NCBI GenBank assembly: GCA_026075535.2
Contig: AP026539.1
Location: 13,516,001 to 13,580,000, forward strand
DNA from: Tricholoma matsutake
Taxonomy: Eukaryota > Basidiomycota > Agaricomycetes > Agaricales > Tricholomataceae
DNA: 64,000 nt
Reading direction: 5' to 3'
Shown here: piece after piece, positions 12,900-24,537 of the stretch
Layout of the letters: every line of letters begins with the position of its first letter
How positions within the stretch are numbered: the first letter of the stretch is position 1
Program-made: the position numbers and the translations under genes
Notes under the pieces: model-generated
What the model was told of the DNA's origin: nothing
The model's database searches: none
The model's input: only the letters and a program-made list of their open reading frames with translations

Positions 12900-14484
12900 T
12901 GAAGTTGTATACTGGGCCCACATGGATGCATCACACCCTGGGCCCACACGAGTCTTTCCTGACATGGGCCCAATCTGCTACTGACGGATCTATCATCGTT
13001 TTGCAGAAATCCGCTGAATGGATATACCATTGTTTTTTACTGAACAGTGTGCATATTTGTTCTGTTGGTGTCAATGTTCATTATGGATGGGGTGGTTCGG
13101 GTTCACGTGCTGGTGTTTCGCCCTACCTGCCAGTTGTTGCATATGTTTCTTTTCCTTGGAGAGTTCTGGTGACCACCATCGTTTTGAGTATGGGCTCGGT
13201 TTCGACAGTTCCACATTCTTGTTGATGGCATCCTGTATCGCTTCGTTTAGCGCTCTGAGTTTTTCATCAAAGCTCTGGATAGTGGTTATTTCTGTGGGCA
13301 GAGGGAGGTTAGCAAGGTTCGCTTTTAGAGTTTTTACCAGTTCTGTCCAGTCTGCTCATCTAAAATTGTGTCTGGGCATTAATTTGACTCTTGGCACATA
13401 GATATCTATTTGTGTTATGATGGGGTAGTGGTCCATTTTCACTGGGTGTGATTCGTCGTCTGTGTCGCATTTGACTATCGCATTCAGTAGGCCCACACTG
13501 CAGAAGACGTTGTCCACTCTAGTGTGATTCCCTGTGTTGTGAGCTCGTAGTGTTGGGGTGTATGCCGGGAGGGCCATTTTCATATTGTGTCTTCCTAACA
13601 TGTTGAGCAGGGGTTGTGTTAATTCTAGGTTTTCTCGCGTGAAGAGATGTGCATTTTGGGCTTCGTCCCATAGGGGGTGGTGACGATTGAAGTCACCTAG
13701 CCATATGGTGTGTAGTGGGCCTGTGGTGTATCTCTGTCGTTTGCGGTCCCACATGTATGCAGACAGGTGGGTTAGCGCACCATTATTGTTACAGTCATTA
13801 TATATGTTGATTATGCATAATGTTCTGAATTCCCCTGTAAGTTCTATTGCTGTAATATCTGGGTGTTGAAAATGTATCTGCTTCCAGGCGTCTGTAGATA
13901 TATTAGTATTAATTAGTATTGCCGGTCTCGTTGCTTGTGGATGGTCCTTGTGGGTATTGGGGTATACGGTAATCCACTGTCGGTTAGCTTGTGATTTGCC
14001 ATTGAAGTCGATGTATGGTTCCTGTATTGCGCAGATGTCATATGTGTTGCACCTTAGACTTACCAATAAGTCCAGCTGGCTTATGAGTGATTTGTTGACG
14101 TTCTGTTGGCGCATTTGGATGTGTCTTTGTCCGGTCTCAGCTTGTCGGTTTTCAGGCATCAATATATTCGATGGGGGAGGGCTCTCTATTCACGTGGCTT
14201 TCTTCAGTTTGTGTGAATATCCCAGTATCGTTGTCCTGGTCTCCCCATCGGACTCGGTTCTGTGTTGATGTTGGGTTTTGGAAGTAGGTTTCTATCATGG
14301 TTTGGGCTGGTCTTGTCGGCCAGCCATTATCTGCAGCACCTATGTTAGTTCCTGTGTGGACGTCGTGTGGTGCTCCTTGTTGTTTTTCCTGTGATATGTG
14401 GTGTCTGCCCCGCTGTTGCTGGATCGTCTGCCAGTCTTCCATGAAGTGCTGCTGGTGTCTGGTGTCTGTGCTAGGGGGGTCCAA
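12900..14484 (-). pseudogene. LINE retrotransposon fragment: short ORF1 end and ORF2 endonuclease
   Basis: The 14484-14152 frame looks like the tail of an ORF1, and ORF2 opens at 14162, overlapping its last codons. ORF2 shows an AP-like endonuclease/exonuclease-phosphatase fold: QQNVNKSLISQLDLL, CAIQEPYIDF (metal-binding Glu), WLGDFNRHHPLWD (catalytic Asp-x-Asn-type motif), HTRVDNVFCS and MDHYPIITQI (terminal His region). A TGA at 13356-13358 interrupts it; in the same frame it continues with SKRWWSPELSKEKKHMQQL, the usual linker before the reverse transcriptase, to about 13080, then degrades in other frames to near 12900. No reverse transcriptase follows, so the element is cut at its 3' side by the KDZ repeat region. 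Confidence 0.8.
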
Positions 14485-14755
14485 ACCCTGTGCTGTATTG
14501 GGGGATTTGATGTTGTGGTTCAGTTTGTGATGCAGGCTCCATTAGTAGTCTCCATGACTGGGGGTTGTAGGCAGTGGGGAAGAATTTGTACTTGTTCTCT
14601 GGTACTTGCATCTCTACTTTACCTTTTTTCTAATGTGAAAGTTAGGAGCAATCTTTATTAGACACCAGGTAGTATGTTGTGGGAAGTCAGAGACATGCGA
14701 AATGTGATTATACCCTGTCTACTACATACCCGACTGTAGTACTTGACTACTGTCA

Positions 14756-15600
14756 ATGGGAGTCTTTTTACAAGACAGATGTGATGTGCATGGTTCCTCC
14801 ACACAAATATCATTTTTCAAGAAAGGAAACCCAATTATGGATTGTGTTCCTCTAATGAAACATGACATGATCTATTGGGCTCGGTCTCATATATTGGGCA
14901 CCAAGAAAATCAATGTCGCAACCATGTATGTCGCTGACTATCTAACTTGGCATAGGCAACTTGGACACCCATCCAAGAAAGCGCTAGGGAAAATGCCTAA
15001 CAGCACCATAAAATTCCCAAGGAATTTAATTATTCCTAAAGACAAAATTATATGTCTGGGGTGCGCTGAAGGGAAAATGACATCAAAATCTTTTCCTGAA
15101 TCAGCCACATGTGCTGAGAAATCCTTTGAATTAATACATTCTAATCTAAAGGAACTCCCGGTACTATCATACCACAAGCACAAATACTTCATTGTATTCC
15201 TGGATGACAAAACATCACATATTTGGGTCCAATGCCTAAGAAAGAAATCTGATGCTACTGCAGCGATTAAACAGTTTCAGGCAATGGCTTCAACCCAGTA
15301 TGGCACTACAATCAAGTGCTGGCATGTTGATCCAGGGGGGGAGTTCAAAGATTGTGAGCTACAAAATATGCTCAAGAATTTCAGCATCAAAATAGAGATG
15401 TCCGCACCCCACATTCATCAACAGAATGGGCACGCAGAGCGTGCAATTAGGACAATAATGGAAAAGTCGCAAACCCTGCGATATACCACATGTCTACCAC
15501 AATCATGGTGGGAATTTTGCATTGAACATGCGACACACCTATACAACCGAACCCCAATAAGGCACCTGAAATGGCTGCAACCAAATACCTTCAGATCATT
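14756..15600 (+). pseudogene. Ty1/copia GAG-pre-integrase and integrase fragment
   Basis: Open frame with the copia GAG-pre-integrase (LTWHRQLGHPSKKAL, then CLGCAEGKM, the His/Cys zinc region) followed by the integrase core: LIHSNLKELPVLSYHKHKYF, HVDPGGEF and QQNGHAERAIRTIM. The first catalytic Asp of the DDE triad (family HSDLK) is Asn here, a G-to-A change; the second Asp and the Glu are present. The match ends near 15590 (NRTPIRHLKW), after which the frame is unrelated. Gag, reverse transcriptase, RNase H and both LTRs are missing. It is on the opposite strand to the LINE fragment next door. Dead by truncation and by the active-site change. Confidence 0.85.
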
Positions 15601-15812
15601 CAGATCTGGGCAGACTTTATTCAGATCCTCAAATCTTTGTTGATTACCTCACAGCTGTTTACCTTTGCCTTCAACTGCTTCCCCTTTCCCTTCACCTTCA
15701 CCACTCTTTCAACTGGTCCATCAACTGGTCTGTCCATGGGAATGTCTGCAAATTTGGGGTCCTGAGCATGCTGCATGAACAAGCTCCATGCAGAGGAAGT
15801 TTCTGTAATGCA

Positions 15813-16432
15813 TCAGTCCATCTCTGAAGTGCATTGAAAACAGTGCATAGTACCTGTTAATTCACTTTCATCCTCACTTCCCATATCATTACCACTGAAG
15901 CCAAAGACGGTATGTTCTAAATCTGGGTCTTCAGCACGTATAGTAGACTCAGCACCTGCATCATTCTTGTCAATGAAGCTCAACAATGGAAACATGCCAA
16001 CATACTGTTGTCAACAACTGGCTTAGTGACTTTTGCAGTCTTCTTTGCAGGTGGATGAGCCGCATGAAGATTCGACTGGATGTCTTCCTCATGCATCTGG
16101 TTCTGCATGGCTGCAACTATCTTCACACCAAGCGCTTTCTTTAATTCCTGTTCCTTGTCAGCAGCCACTGTATCTTTCTTTTTCTGAACCTTTCCCTTAT
16201 TGTCAGCAGCTATCTGGGCTTTGGTGCAATAGGGCTTTGGAATCGGCTTGAGTAGTGTTGCCTTATCAACATTGGGAAGGCCAGGATGAGCAAGTTTATT
16301 TGATTGGCGTGTCATGCGAGTGGTTGGAGCAGGCTCCATTTTTTGTGTGGGATTTGGTATTAGTGGTATGTGGACCTTCGTGAAAACTTGTTGGGCAATC
16401 CCACTGATATACATGCATCCACAGATGTCCAC
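15813..16432 (-). CDS. Unrecognised lysine-rich ORF pair
   Basis: Two overlapping minus-strand frames (16432-15980 and 15995-15813) probably form one gene joined by a small intron or a frame change near 15990. The first encodes TRMTRQSNKLAHPGLPNVDKATLL, then a highly charged helix (IAADNKGKVQKKKDTVAADKEQELKKA cut in two here: IAADNKGKVQKKK and AADKEQELKKALGVK). The second is acidic (DDxGSEDESEL type). This basic-then-acidic layout is common in uncharacterised Agaricomycete proteins found near transposons. No domain recognised and no function proposed. Confidence 0.35.
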
Positions 16433-16589
16433 AACTGGACCTCAAATTACAAACTAATCTTAGGAATTTGTGAAGTCAATATGTCCCATAGACCACTCTG
16501 TTCTTTATCCTGCATCATCATTCAATCTCTACAACGTTTCTCTCCTTCCTTTTGTTACAATCTTCATGATTTAAATGCCAAGATGATAC

Positions 16590-19500
16590 CACCAACCTCA
16601 GATCTATGCATGCTCACTGGGAACGACAGCGATCTGCCGATGAGGGTTTTCTACCTTGTCTGGCATGAGCCGACACCAGGCGGCAGCTCACCCTCCTGCA
16701 ACAAATCACGCTGCCCCACCATCACCATCACCACCGTTACCAGATGAAAACTTCAATAATATAGTGGGCAGTGATAATCAAGATGATGCCAAACATAATG
16801 CCGCGCTTGGTGAAGATAACATTGTGCGCAGTGAAGATAATGCTGCATGCGGTGCATATAAATTATATCACCCAATTTTTGATGGTCAGTCAGTCTTATA
16901 AACCTTGTGCTGTTTGTTGATTTTCTTGATAGTCACACCATGTGACATCAATGGCAATGATCTATCCCCTCATACATCGCCTCCACCATATATGGCTCCA
17001 GATGGTGTAAGCTCAGATCCTGACAACTGGGATCCATTTAAGGATCACACCTCATTTGAGATGGCCAACTTTCTGTTTCAAAGGAACCAGATGCCTGCAA
17101 CACAGATTGATGAACTCTTTGACCTGTAGGCTGCAAATCAAGAGCCTCCTTTTGTGAACCATGAAGACCTTTATTCAACAATTGACTCTATTCCACTCGG
17201 CAATGTGCCATGGTCTTCATTAACCGTGAAATATGATGGAGATATACCAGCTGATGAAGAAAAAGTACCCCCTTAAATGGATGCCGAATACGAGGTTTGG
17301 TACTGAGATCCACGATCTGTCTTCTGTTGCCAACTGGGTAACCTGGACTTTAAAGACGAGATTGACTACACAGCTATACAGGGATTTGATTCTGATGGCC
17401 AGCAGACATGGTCAGACTTTATGACTGGAAACTGGGCATGAAAACAATCTGTATGTGTATCTTTAGTTGTTCTCGCCATCATTGCTGACTGGTCTCCTAG
17501 TGTTAAGGGCAAAGCCTCAACCACTCGATCTAGTGGATGTCATTCGACGAGGTGCTTCCTCGATGAGTCGTTCAGCACTAGTCTTACTCGGAGTGTCCGA
17601 CGTAAGATAGGTAGTGCACTCTAGCAGGGCTTCTGCATAGAGTCATTCAGGTTCATGCACTAAGGGGCTTCCCTAGTGGTTTCGAGTAAGTTGCAAGTTG
17701 CAAGTTAAGGCTGTTAATTGCCTAGATCTAAACTAAGGACATCCCTACTACAAGTTGCAGTACTTATACTATGAGGGAGGTCCTTATCGTCCAATCAGAA
17801 AGATAGATGCGTATCAAGTAAGAATAGAAACAATAGGCCTCATGCCTTGCATGAGGCGTCCGATGTCACGGAGTGCTGCAGCACAGCATGTCAGGAAACA
17901 ATAAGAGATAAGCCTCATGTCAAGAGGCTGTTGTATCACAGCATGTGTGGGAGTGGGTTCAGGTGCATGGAGTCACCATGCGTCAAGGGTGCCTTCCACG
18001 GGAAGGGGATCGAATGCATGCAGTTGGCATGCGTCGTGCGTGTGTCTGGTGTCAAGGGCATGCCCTAGGCATGAATCATGGAGTGCCTCCTGTCTGGAGG
18101 GGATCGTCGGGTCAGTCAGGTCAGTCGGGTTCCATGAGTTACAAGGAAAATTGTAACACCTAGGACAAGATTGCTGAGGATGAACAAACCCACAGAGGAC
18201 TTTTTGTCCCGATTATTCTTGGAAGTGATAAAACCACTGTGACAATAGCAACAGGCCAACATGACTACTACCCCTTATATGGATCAATTGGAAATGTACA
18301 CAACAATGTTCGACATGCCCACTGCAATGCCTTAACTGTTATCGCATTCCTTTCCATTCCCAAAAGTAAGTGATTAGTAACTTATAACATGTCTTCAACA
18401 GCTGACCAGGATACCAGCTGATCAAGAGTACAAGGATGATCCAAAATTCTGAAAATTCTGCCACCATCTATTTCACTCATCAATGCAGGCAATTCTTGAG
18501 CCGCTGCGTCCAGGAATGACCATTCTGGAAGTGACTTGCTGCCCTGGTGGTCATCATTGGCGTGTCATCTATGATCTTGGGCCATACATCGCTGACAACC
18601 AGGAGCAAGTTATCCTTGCCTGTATTGTCCAGGGGTGGTGCCCATGGTATGCCATTGACTTTTCATGACATGGAACTCTTTAAGTTTGCCCCAGATGTAC
18701 TGCTTACCAAAGCAATCTCGACAGTGATTGTGAGCAGCAGTCCCATGAGCTGACACAGATTTTAATGGATACTTTTGATTCCAAGATGCTCTGGGATGAT
18801 CATGGCATCATTAGTGATGCTCTGGTAGGTCTACTGTTTCTGTACACTTCAAGACACCAACTTACAAGCCTATTCTGCAGCCTTTCACAGCAGCCTTTCC
18901 CCGTGCAGACATACATGAGCTTTTAGCACCAGATTTACTCCACCAGATAATCAAAGGGACCTTCAAGGACCACCTTGTAACGTCGGTTGGCAAATACCTA
19001 GAACTTGAACATGGGCCAGCTCATGCAGCTGTGATCATGGCTGACATTGATCGTCGGTATGTCTGTTCCCTCACAACACCCATACTATTTGCTGACAATA
19101 TTCCAGTATTGCTGCAGCTCCTTCATTTCCTGGACTGCGTCGGTTTCCTGAAGGTCGAGTGTTCAAACAATGGACAGGCGATGATTCAAAAGCCCTCATG
19201 AAGGTATTTCCTTTGCAAATCACTACCTAGCATATATATTGATCAAGTCTCAGGTCTACCTACCTGCCATTGCTGGCCACGTCCCTCCACAGATGGTATG
19301 TGCAGTGAGCACATTCCTTGACTTTTGCTATCTAGTCCAGTGCAATGTCCTCAACGAGTCTATGCTCGATGCAATTGATGATGTGTTAGCACGTTTCCAT
19401 GACAATCAGGTTGTTTTTGAAGAAGCTGGTGTCCAGACAGATGGTTTCTCCCTCCCCCGGCAGCACTCCATGAAACACTATTGTTCTCTGATCCAAATGT

Positions 19501-20513
19501 TTGGTGCACCTAATGGTCTCTGTTCATCAATTACAGAATCAAAACATATCAAAGCTGTAAAGGAACCCTGGCGCCACTCCAGCAAGTTTGATGTGCTGGG
19601 CCAAATGCTTGTTACCAACCAGTGACTTGACAAGCTGGCTGCAAGCCATGTCCACTTTGGTGCACATGGAATGCTCAATGGTCCCTGCTTAGCTCAACAC
19701 CTCATGCCTCTTCCTGTTCTCCCACCCTTGGACCATGGCCATATCGATATTGAGGCTGTTGATGGACCAAAAGTTAGTGCCAGTGTCTCTTTGGCATGGA
19801 CTCGAGGTATGCACCCTTCCTTTAAGCATATCTCTGATAACTGACACTATTAAACAGCCCATGGTTATCCTCGTGATGTCAGTGGGCTTGCATGGAAGAT
19901 CAGAGAACCTGACCTTCGCAACCACATTCGCCGCTTCCTATTTGGACAACTCTACCCCCATTTACCATTCCCATCGTTGCATCAAGACATTTCAACCTGT
20001 CCACCTTTTGATGGATGTGTTTCAGTTTTCCACTCAGCTGTCACCACATATCATGCACCTAGTCACCTCTCTGGTGTCGGCGGGATGCACTGCCAATGCA
20101 TATGCTCAGTACCTCACTGGTGGAATGGTCCACCATGTCGGGACTGCATTTTTCTTGAAATGGATGCTGAATTGCCAGGTATGCAACAAGTTGCGCAAGT
20201 CTTGTTGTTTTTTTCCATCACATTCCATGGTGTAGATTATCCATGTGTGCTCGTGGACTGGTTTACTGTTACTGTAGATGAGCCATGTCAAGATACAGGG
20301 ATGTGGATCATGGAGTGAGAGGTTGGCGAGGACAACCGCCAGTCAACCTCTGTCATCCATCTAGACTGCATTGTATGTGGGGCACACCTGGTTGGTGTTT
20401 CTGGCAGTGAATTCCTTCCACATCAACTTCTCCACACTGATTCTCTCAACGCATTCCTCGCCTTCTATGTGAACAAGTTTGCTGATCACCACTCCAATGA
20501 GATTGCGTTCTAG
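16590..20513 (+). pseudogene. Plavaka transposase pseudogene
   Basis: Remnant of a Plavaka (CACTA-related) DNA transposase. In order: FQRNQMPATQIDELFDL, TIDSIPLGNVPW, DFMTGNWA, PIILGSDKTTVTIATG, then DYYPLYGSIGNVHNNVR, AILEPLRPGMT, LGPYIADNQEQVILACIVQGWCP, VYLPAIAGHVPPQMV, DGFSLPRQHSMKHY, FGAPNGLCSSITESKHIKAV and MLVTNQ-stop-LDKLAA, ending LNAFLAFYVNKFADH at a TAG (20511-20513). Several introns of about 35-55 nt can be placed. Stops include TAG and TAA for Trp (LFDL-W-AA, PP-W-MDAEY) and TGA for Arg (18450-18452 in F-R-KF, 19623-19625 in NQ-R-LDKLAA). Every one is explained by C-to-T or G-to-A. A solo LTR sits at the end of one intron. Terminal repeats were not found. The start is only the first plausible Met. 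Confidence 0.85.
17501..18158. mobile_element. Solo LTR in the Plavaka intron, with 5-bp target duplication
   Basis: A 658-bp insertion beginning TGTTAAGG and ending TTGTAACA, so the ends form the inverted repeat TGTTA/TAACA with TG...CA termini typical of an LTR. It is flanked on both sides by CCTAG (17496-17500 and 18159-18163), a 5-bp target-site duplication. There is no internal retroelement coding sequence, so it is a solo LTR. It lies exactly after the 3' splice site of a 50-nt intron (17451-17500). Its family cannot be assigned from the LTR alone. Confidence 0.85.
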
Positions 20514-22050
20514 ATTCATCTACCCAGAGCTTGCCATCAACCATCCCACCCTCCACAACAACTCTGACACCCAAACGACACCTCCGCCATCCGCCATGTC
20601 ATTGCTGACAACGACTGCACAGGCGCTGCCAATGTCAACGACCACAACCGTCACTCCACTGTCTCCAAATTAGCAAATCGCAGCTCAAAAATGACAGCAC
20701 TCACTTCCAAGCCAATTTATGGCACCCTCTCAGTGTCCTCAACCATACCTGGAACCCCCCATATACACTGCCATGTCACCATTGACAACCGTGACAACTA
20801 CTGCTACACCCACCCCCAAAACAATGATCTGGGCCACTGCAATCATCCAACCAACCACTGACACCTCAGAGACGGCTAACCAGGCTGTAACCAACACCCA
20901 ACAATGGTCAATAACCGTACAAATGAGGATGGTCGACAACGATGCCTTGCAGTCATCAAAAATAGCTGGAACACATCAAAATGAAGAGGAAACATGATGA
21001 CTGGTTCCTACTCGCCCCACCGTTCCCTACAACAACCCAGGAGAAGTTTTACACCCTCAAACACGTCCCAGTTTGCTACACACCCACCCGTTCCACATTC
21101 TGAGTCGCCACCATCATCCACCATGTCACAGATGATGACAACGGCATCCCTGGCTCTATCCGTCTTGGAGTGAAGAACCACAGCCCTAAAGTGAAGCAAC
21201 ACTCCCCATACCATCCTTGTAAAATTCCAGTTAACATCATACAAATCTATAATCAGCCCGGCACAATGACAATGATGACGACAATCCCTCGCATCGAGAA
21301 CACTCTGAGCTATGCAGCAGGCATGGTGTGTCGTGCTTCGGAGGGATGCCAACGAAGTAGCTGTCAGTTTTGACGAGAGCATAATGGTAATCAAGGTGGG
21401 TCAATGTCCATCTTTTTCTTGCCAATGATCAGTTGCTAATGGTGAGTACATCACATACACCACCCTCGCTTGGCCAAACAAATCCTTCAGAAATGGCATC
21501 TCCTTTGCATGGGTGCCAGACTCTAATATATATGGTGTGTTCCTGACAGACTTACAGCCCAACCCGACAGCGATGACAGCGAGAACGAGAATGAGATGGA
21601 ATCTGAGGATGGAGTGCTGCATTGGACAACAATGAAACACCCCATCACAGAGGTTCCGTAAAGCCAGTCCAATTGCTCATTCCACAGATATGAATCATTG
21701 GCACATTAAACACATTTTGTCACCAGCTTGGCATCTGCGTAGTATTAGGCATTGGGACCGTAATCTAATTATTTTATTTAATTCTAAATTTATCTTAAAA
21801 CCGTCTTATGGTCTTAAAGGTGTCTGGCGTCTTACATGGAATCTGAGCAAACAGGTCATTTTAAGACATAAGACAAAATAAGATAAAATAAGATGAAATA
21901 AGGCAAATCAGACACATCAGACAATTTGTCATTTTCCTGTGACAAACCAAAGAACTCGGTTCCCTACCTTTCTCCACTTGGGGTGACTTTTGAGCAGAGT
22001 TCGTACACCACTTTTGTCCCCTCAATGAGCGCCACCGAGCAGTGACATGA
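20514..22050. other. No gene recognised
   Basis: After the Plavaka stop there are Thr/Pro-rich open stretches (20479-20997) with no domain, then short frames. An AT-rich patch near 21870-21910 has repeated AAATAAGA units. This may be the degraded 3' end of the Plavaka element or of another transposon, but I see nothing that decides it. Confidence 0.4.
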
Positions 22051-22062
22051 CTTGAGTCATCC

Positions 22063-22752
22063 TTGTACCACCAGGCACGTCGATCCGTGGATGATTATAT
22101 CAATGAGTTTAAAGACTTGGTGGACATGGCAGGATATGGGGGTGGGCTACCAGTGGTGGTGAAGTTCCGACAAGGCCTCAACTGGGAGATTCAGGACCAG
22201 ATTGCCCAGATGTTGGAAGGATGTCCAGCAGACAATGATATCTATACTTGGTATGAAGCTGCTTCCCTCTGTGATGAGAACCGACTCACAAATGCGGTGT
22301 TCAATCCTGCATTCTGGGCTCCAACTACCACTCCTACATCCCACATCTTCAATCAAACCCTTCCCCAATGCAACCCTATTCCCATCCGTCAAACTCCTGC
22401 ACTGGCTGTCAATGTTCCAGTACCAATGGATGTCAATGCAGCCCATAGCCGTGCACACAGGTTAAACTTCTGCTACTGCTGTGGGGAAACTGGACATATG
22501 GCTGGAGCATGCCCCCATTGTCAGGATATCCGCATGCTCACCCCCGAGCAGCGAGATGAACTCCTCCAGGACCTGTTGGCGCTTGTAGATGTCGAGGAAG
22601 CAAAGGGTCAGGTTGCAGAGGAGGTCAAATTAGAGGGTGTAGAGGAGCAGGATTTTTCTATTCGCAGTGAGTGAATTGTACGCCCTCATTGCCTGTCCAT
22701 AACCACTTTGAAGTTTTGTCAGTTGAATCCCTGGAGAATGAATCTGGGCTCG
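22063..22752 (+). pseudogene. Ty3/gypsy gag fragment with zinc knuckle
   Basis: Part of a gypsy Gag: SVDDYINEFKDLVDMAGY (end of the capsid region), then a linker and the zinc knuckle CYCCGETGHMAGAC (C-x2-C-x4-H-x4-C), then an acidic tail ending at TGA 22672-22674. Downstream nucleotides to about 22752 still match the start of pol in the related element at 44467-48135. The N-terminal gag and all of pol are absent. It is the best-preserved copy of this gag piece in the window and serves as an empty-site reference for the insertion at 39381. Confidence 0.85.
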
Positions 22753-23364
22753 TAGGAAGCAAAGTCTTTCATTTCACCTGAATCCATGATCCAGTCGGCA
22801 CCTTTCTTACAATTTCCACTTGCACACAAAACACATGTATTAAGATTCAAGTATCTCCAAGATACATTTAGTAGCGGTAAAATTTCACATGAAAAGTTTG
22901 CTGTTATCATTGGAATATTAATATTTGTGCTTGTTGCAGGAGAAAGGACTGACCTATCATCATATCCACCTTCAAGGGGTTCATTGACAAGCATCTCATC
23001 GATGGCTTTCCACACTTCTTCATCAGAAACTGGAGGCTCTGATCCAAGAAAGATGGTATTGTCTTCAACATCCACAATCCTAGGCTCTTCTGGTTCTTCC
23101 GGTTAGATTCTCCTTCTCTTACCTTCTCGCACTGTTAGGTGGTCGCAGATTTTTGTGGTGCGTGGAAGTTGCATTTGCTCAAGGGTTTCTCGAGCTTGCT
23201 GATATTTGGTGTAGACCAAACGAGAGGTAGAGGCCGCACCCGTATATGCCTGTGCAGGTGGTCGGCAGCAAGGATCCCTTGTGGGAGTGTGGTCGCATTC
23301 AATGCGCTGAATGAGCGGCATTGGCAGTATGATGGTGCCATTACCATTTATAGTGGTGTAGGCA
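22753..23364 (-). other. Two unassigned minus-strand ORFs
   Basis: Frames at 23381-23103 and 23075-22719 are open but carry no domain I recognise. They may be the downstream part of the copia element whose gag lies at 25281-24538 on the same strand, separated from it by the foldback element. The phrase DWIMDSGEM recalls a copia protease region, but the usual motif after DSG is absent, so I do not call it. Confidence 0.25.
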
Positions 23365-24472
23365 CACAAGGCCCACCTCATAATTCCTCCTTTCTGAAAT
23401 ATAGTTAGAAATTCTTTGTGAAATATTATATTTGAGACTAAATTTCTACAAACAGAAATTCAAAAAATTACCCACTAGAAATATACTTTGAAAATCAATA
23501 TTTCTGGTTAAATTTCTCATGACATTTCAGTGTAGATACTGGAAGTATTTCTGTAAGGCGATGTTTGACTTATTAATTGCCTGAAAGGCTTTTAGAAATT
23601 AGATCAGAAAGTTTTATTTTCTGGTCATGCTTTCTGATCCATAAAAGAATTTCTTTCTGGTTGGTCAAAGTCTATGTGAAAGCATGACTTTCACAAAGAC
23701 TTTCAACAAGCCTTTCAGCAGCTGTTCAGTTTAACATTCTGGGAGCAGAAAGGCTGGCTTTCAATCTGCAGAAATAGCTTCAGAAAGGCTAGCTTTCAAC
23801 CTCATGATTGGTATAGTGAAAGTAATAATTTCATGTCAGGTTTTCAAGATCACGAAAGGCAAACATTCTAATAGAGATTTCACCACCTTGAAATCTTAAA
23901 TTTCATGGGCAGGCACTAGTAGGCACTGCCTTTCACAAATTTGAAATTTAATATTTCTAGGTGGTGAAATCTCTATTAGAATGTTTGCCTTTCATGATCT
24001 TGAAAACCTGATGTGAAATTATTACTTTCACTATACCAATCATGCTAGCCTTTCTGAAACTATTTCTGCAGATTGAAAGCCAGCCTTTCTGCTCCCAGAG
24101 TGTTGAACTGAACAGCTGCTGAAAGGCTTGTTGAAAGTCTTTGTGAAAGTCACGCTTTCACATAGACTTTGACCAACCAGAAAGAAATTCTTTTATGGAT
24201 CAGAAAGCATGACCAGAAAATAAAACTTTCTGATCTAATTTCTAAAAGCCTTTCAGGCAATTGATAAGTTAAACATCGCCTTACAGAAATACTTCCAGTA
24301 TCTACACTGAAATGTCATGAGAAATTTAACCAGAAATATTGATTTTCAAAGTATATTTCTAGTGGGTAATTTTTTGAATTTCTGTTTGTAGAAATTTAGT
24401 CTCAAATATAATATTTCACAAAGAATTTCTAACTATATTTCAGAAAGGAGAAATTATGAGGCTGGCCTTGTG
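23365..24472. repeat. 1.1-kb foldback element with arms of about 540 bp
   Basis: Near-perfect inverted repeat: 23365-23905 is the reverse complement of 23942-24472, with about 36 bp between. Outer ends read CACAAGGCC and GGCCTTGTG. The sequence is AT-rich and full of GAAAGGC/GCCTTTC and AGAAATTTC motifs. No coding potential. The sequence GCA flanks both sides, a possible 3-bp target duplication. It separates a copia gag from what may be its continuation, so it probably inserted there. A transcript would fold into a very long hairpin. Confidence 0.9.
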
Positions 24473-24537
24473 GCACTGGAGGCGAGGTGGGTATGCTTAT
24501 CTTTGGACTTATCCTCTTTAGTCTTTTTATTCCCACA

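Noticed and set aside
16484..16590. N-terminal zinc finger of the Plavaka transposase
   Set aside because: Cysteines are present in the translation, but not in the CPxC...H pattern expected, so I started the feature at the next plausible Met.
22719..23075. Copia protease from the phrase DWIMDSGEM on the minus strand
   Set aside because: The residues after DSG do not follow the family, no zinc knuckle precedes it, and the frame is short; chance cannot be excluded.
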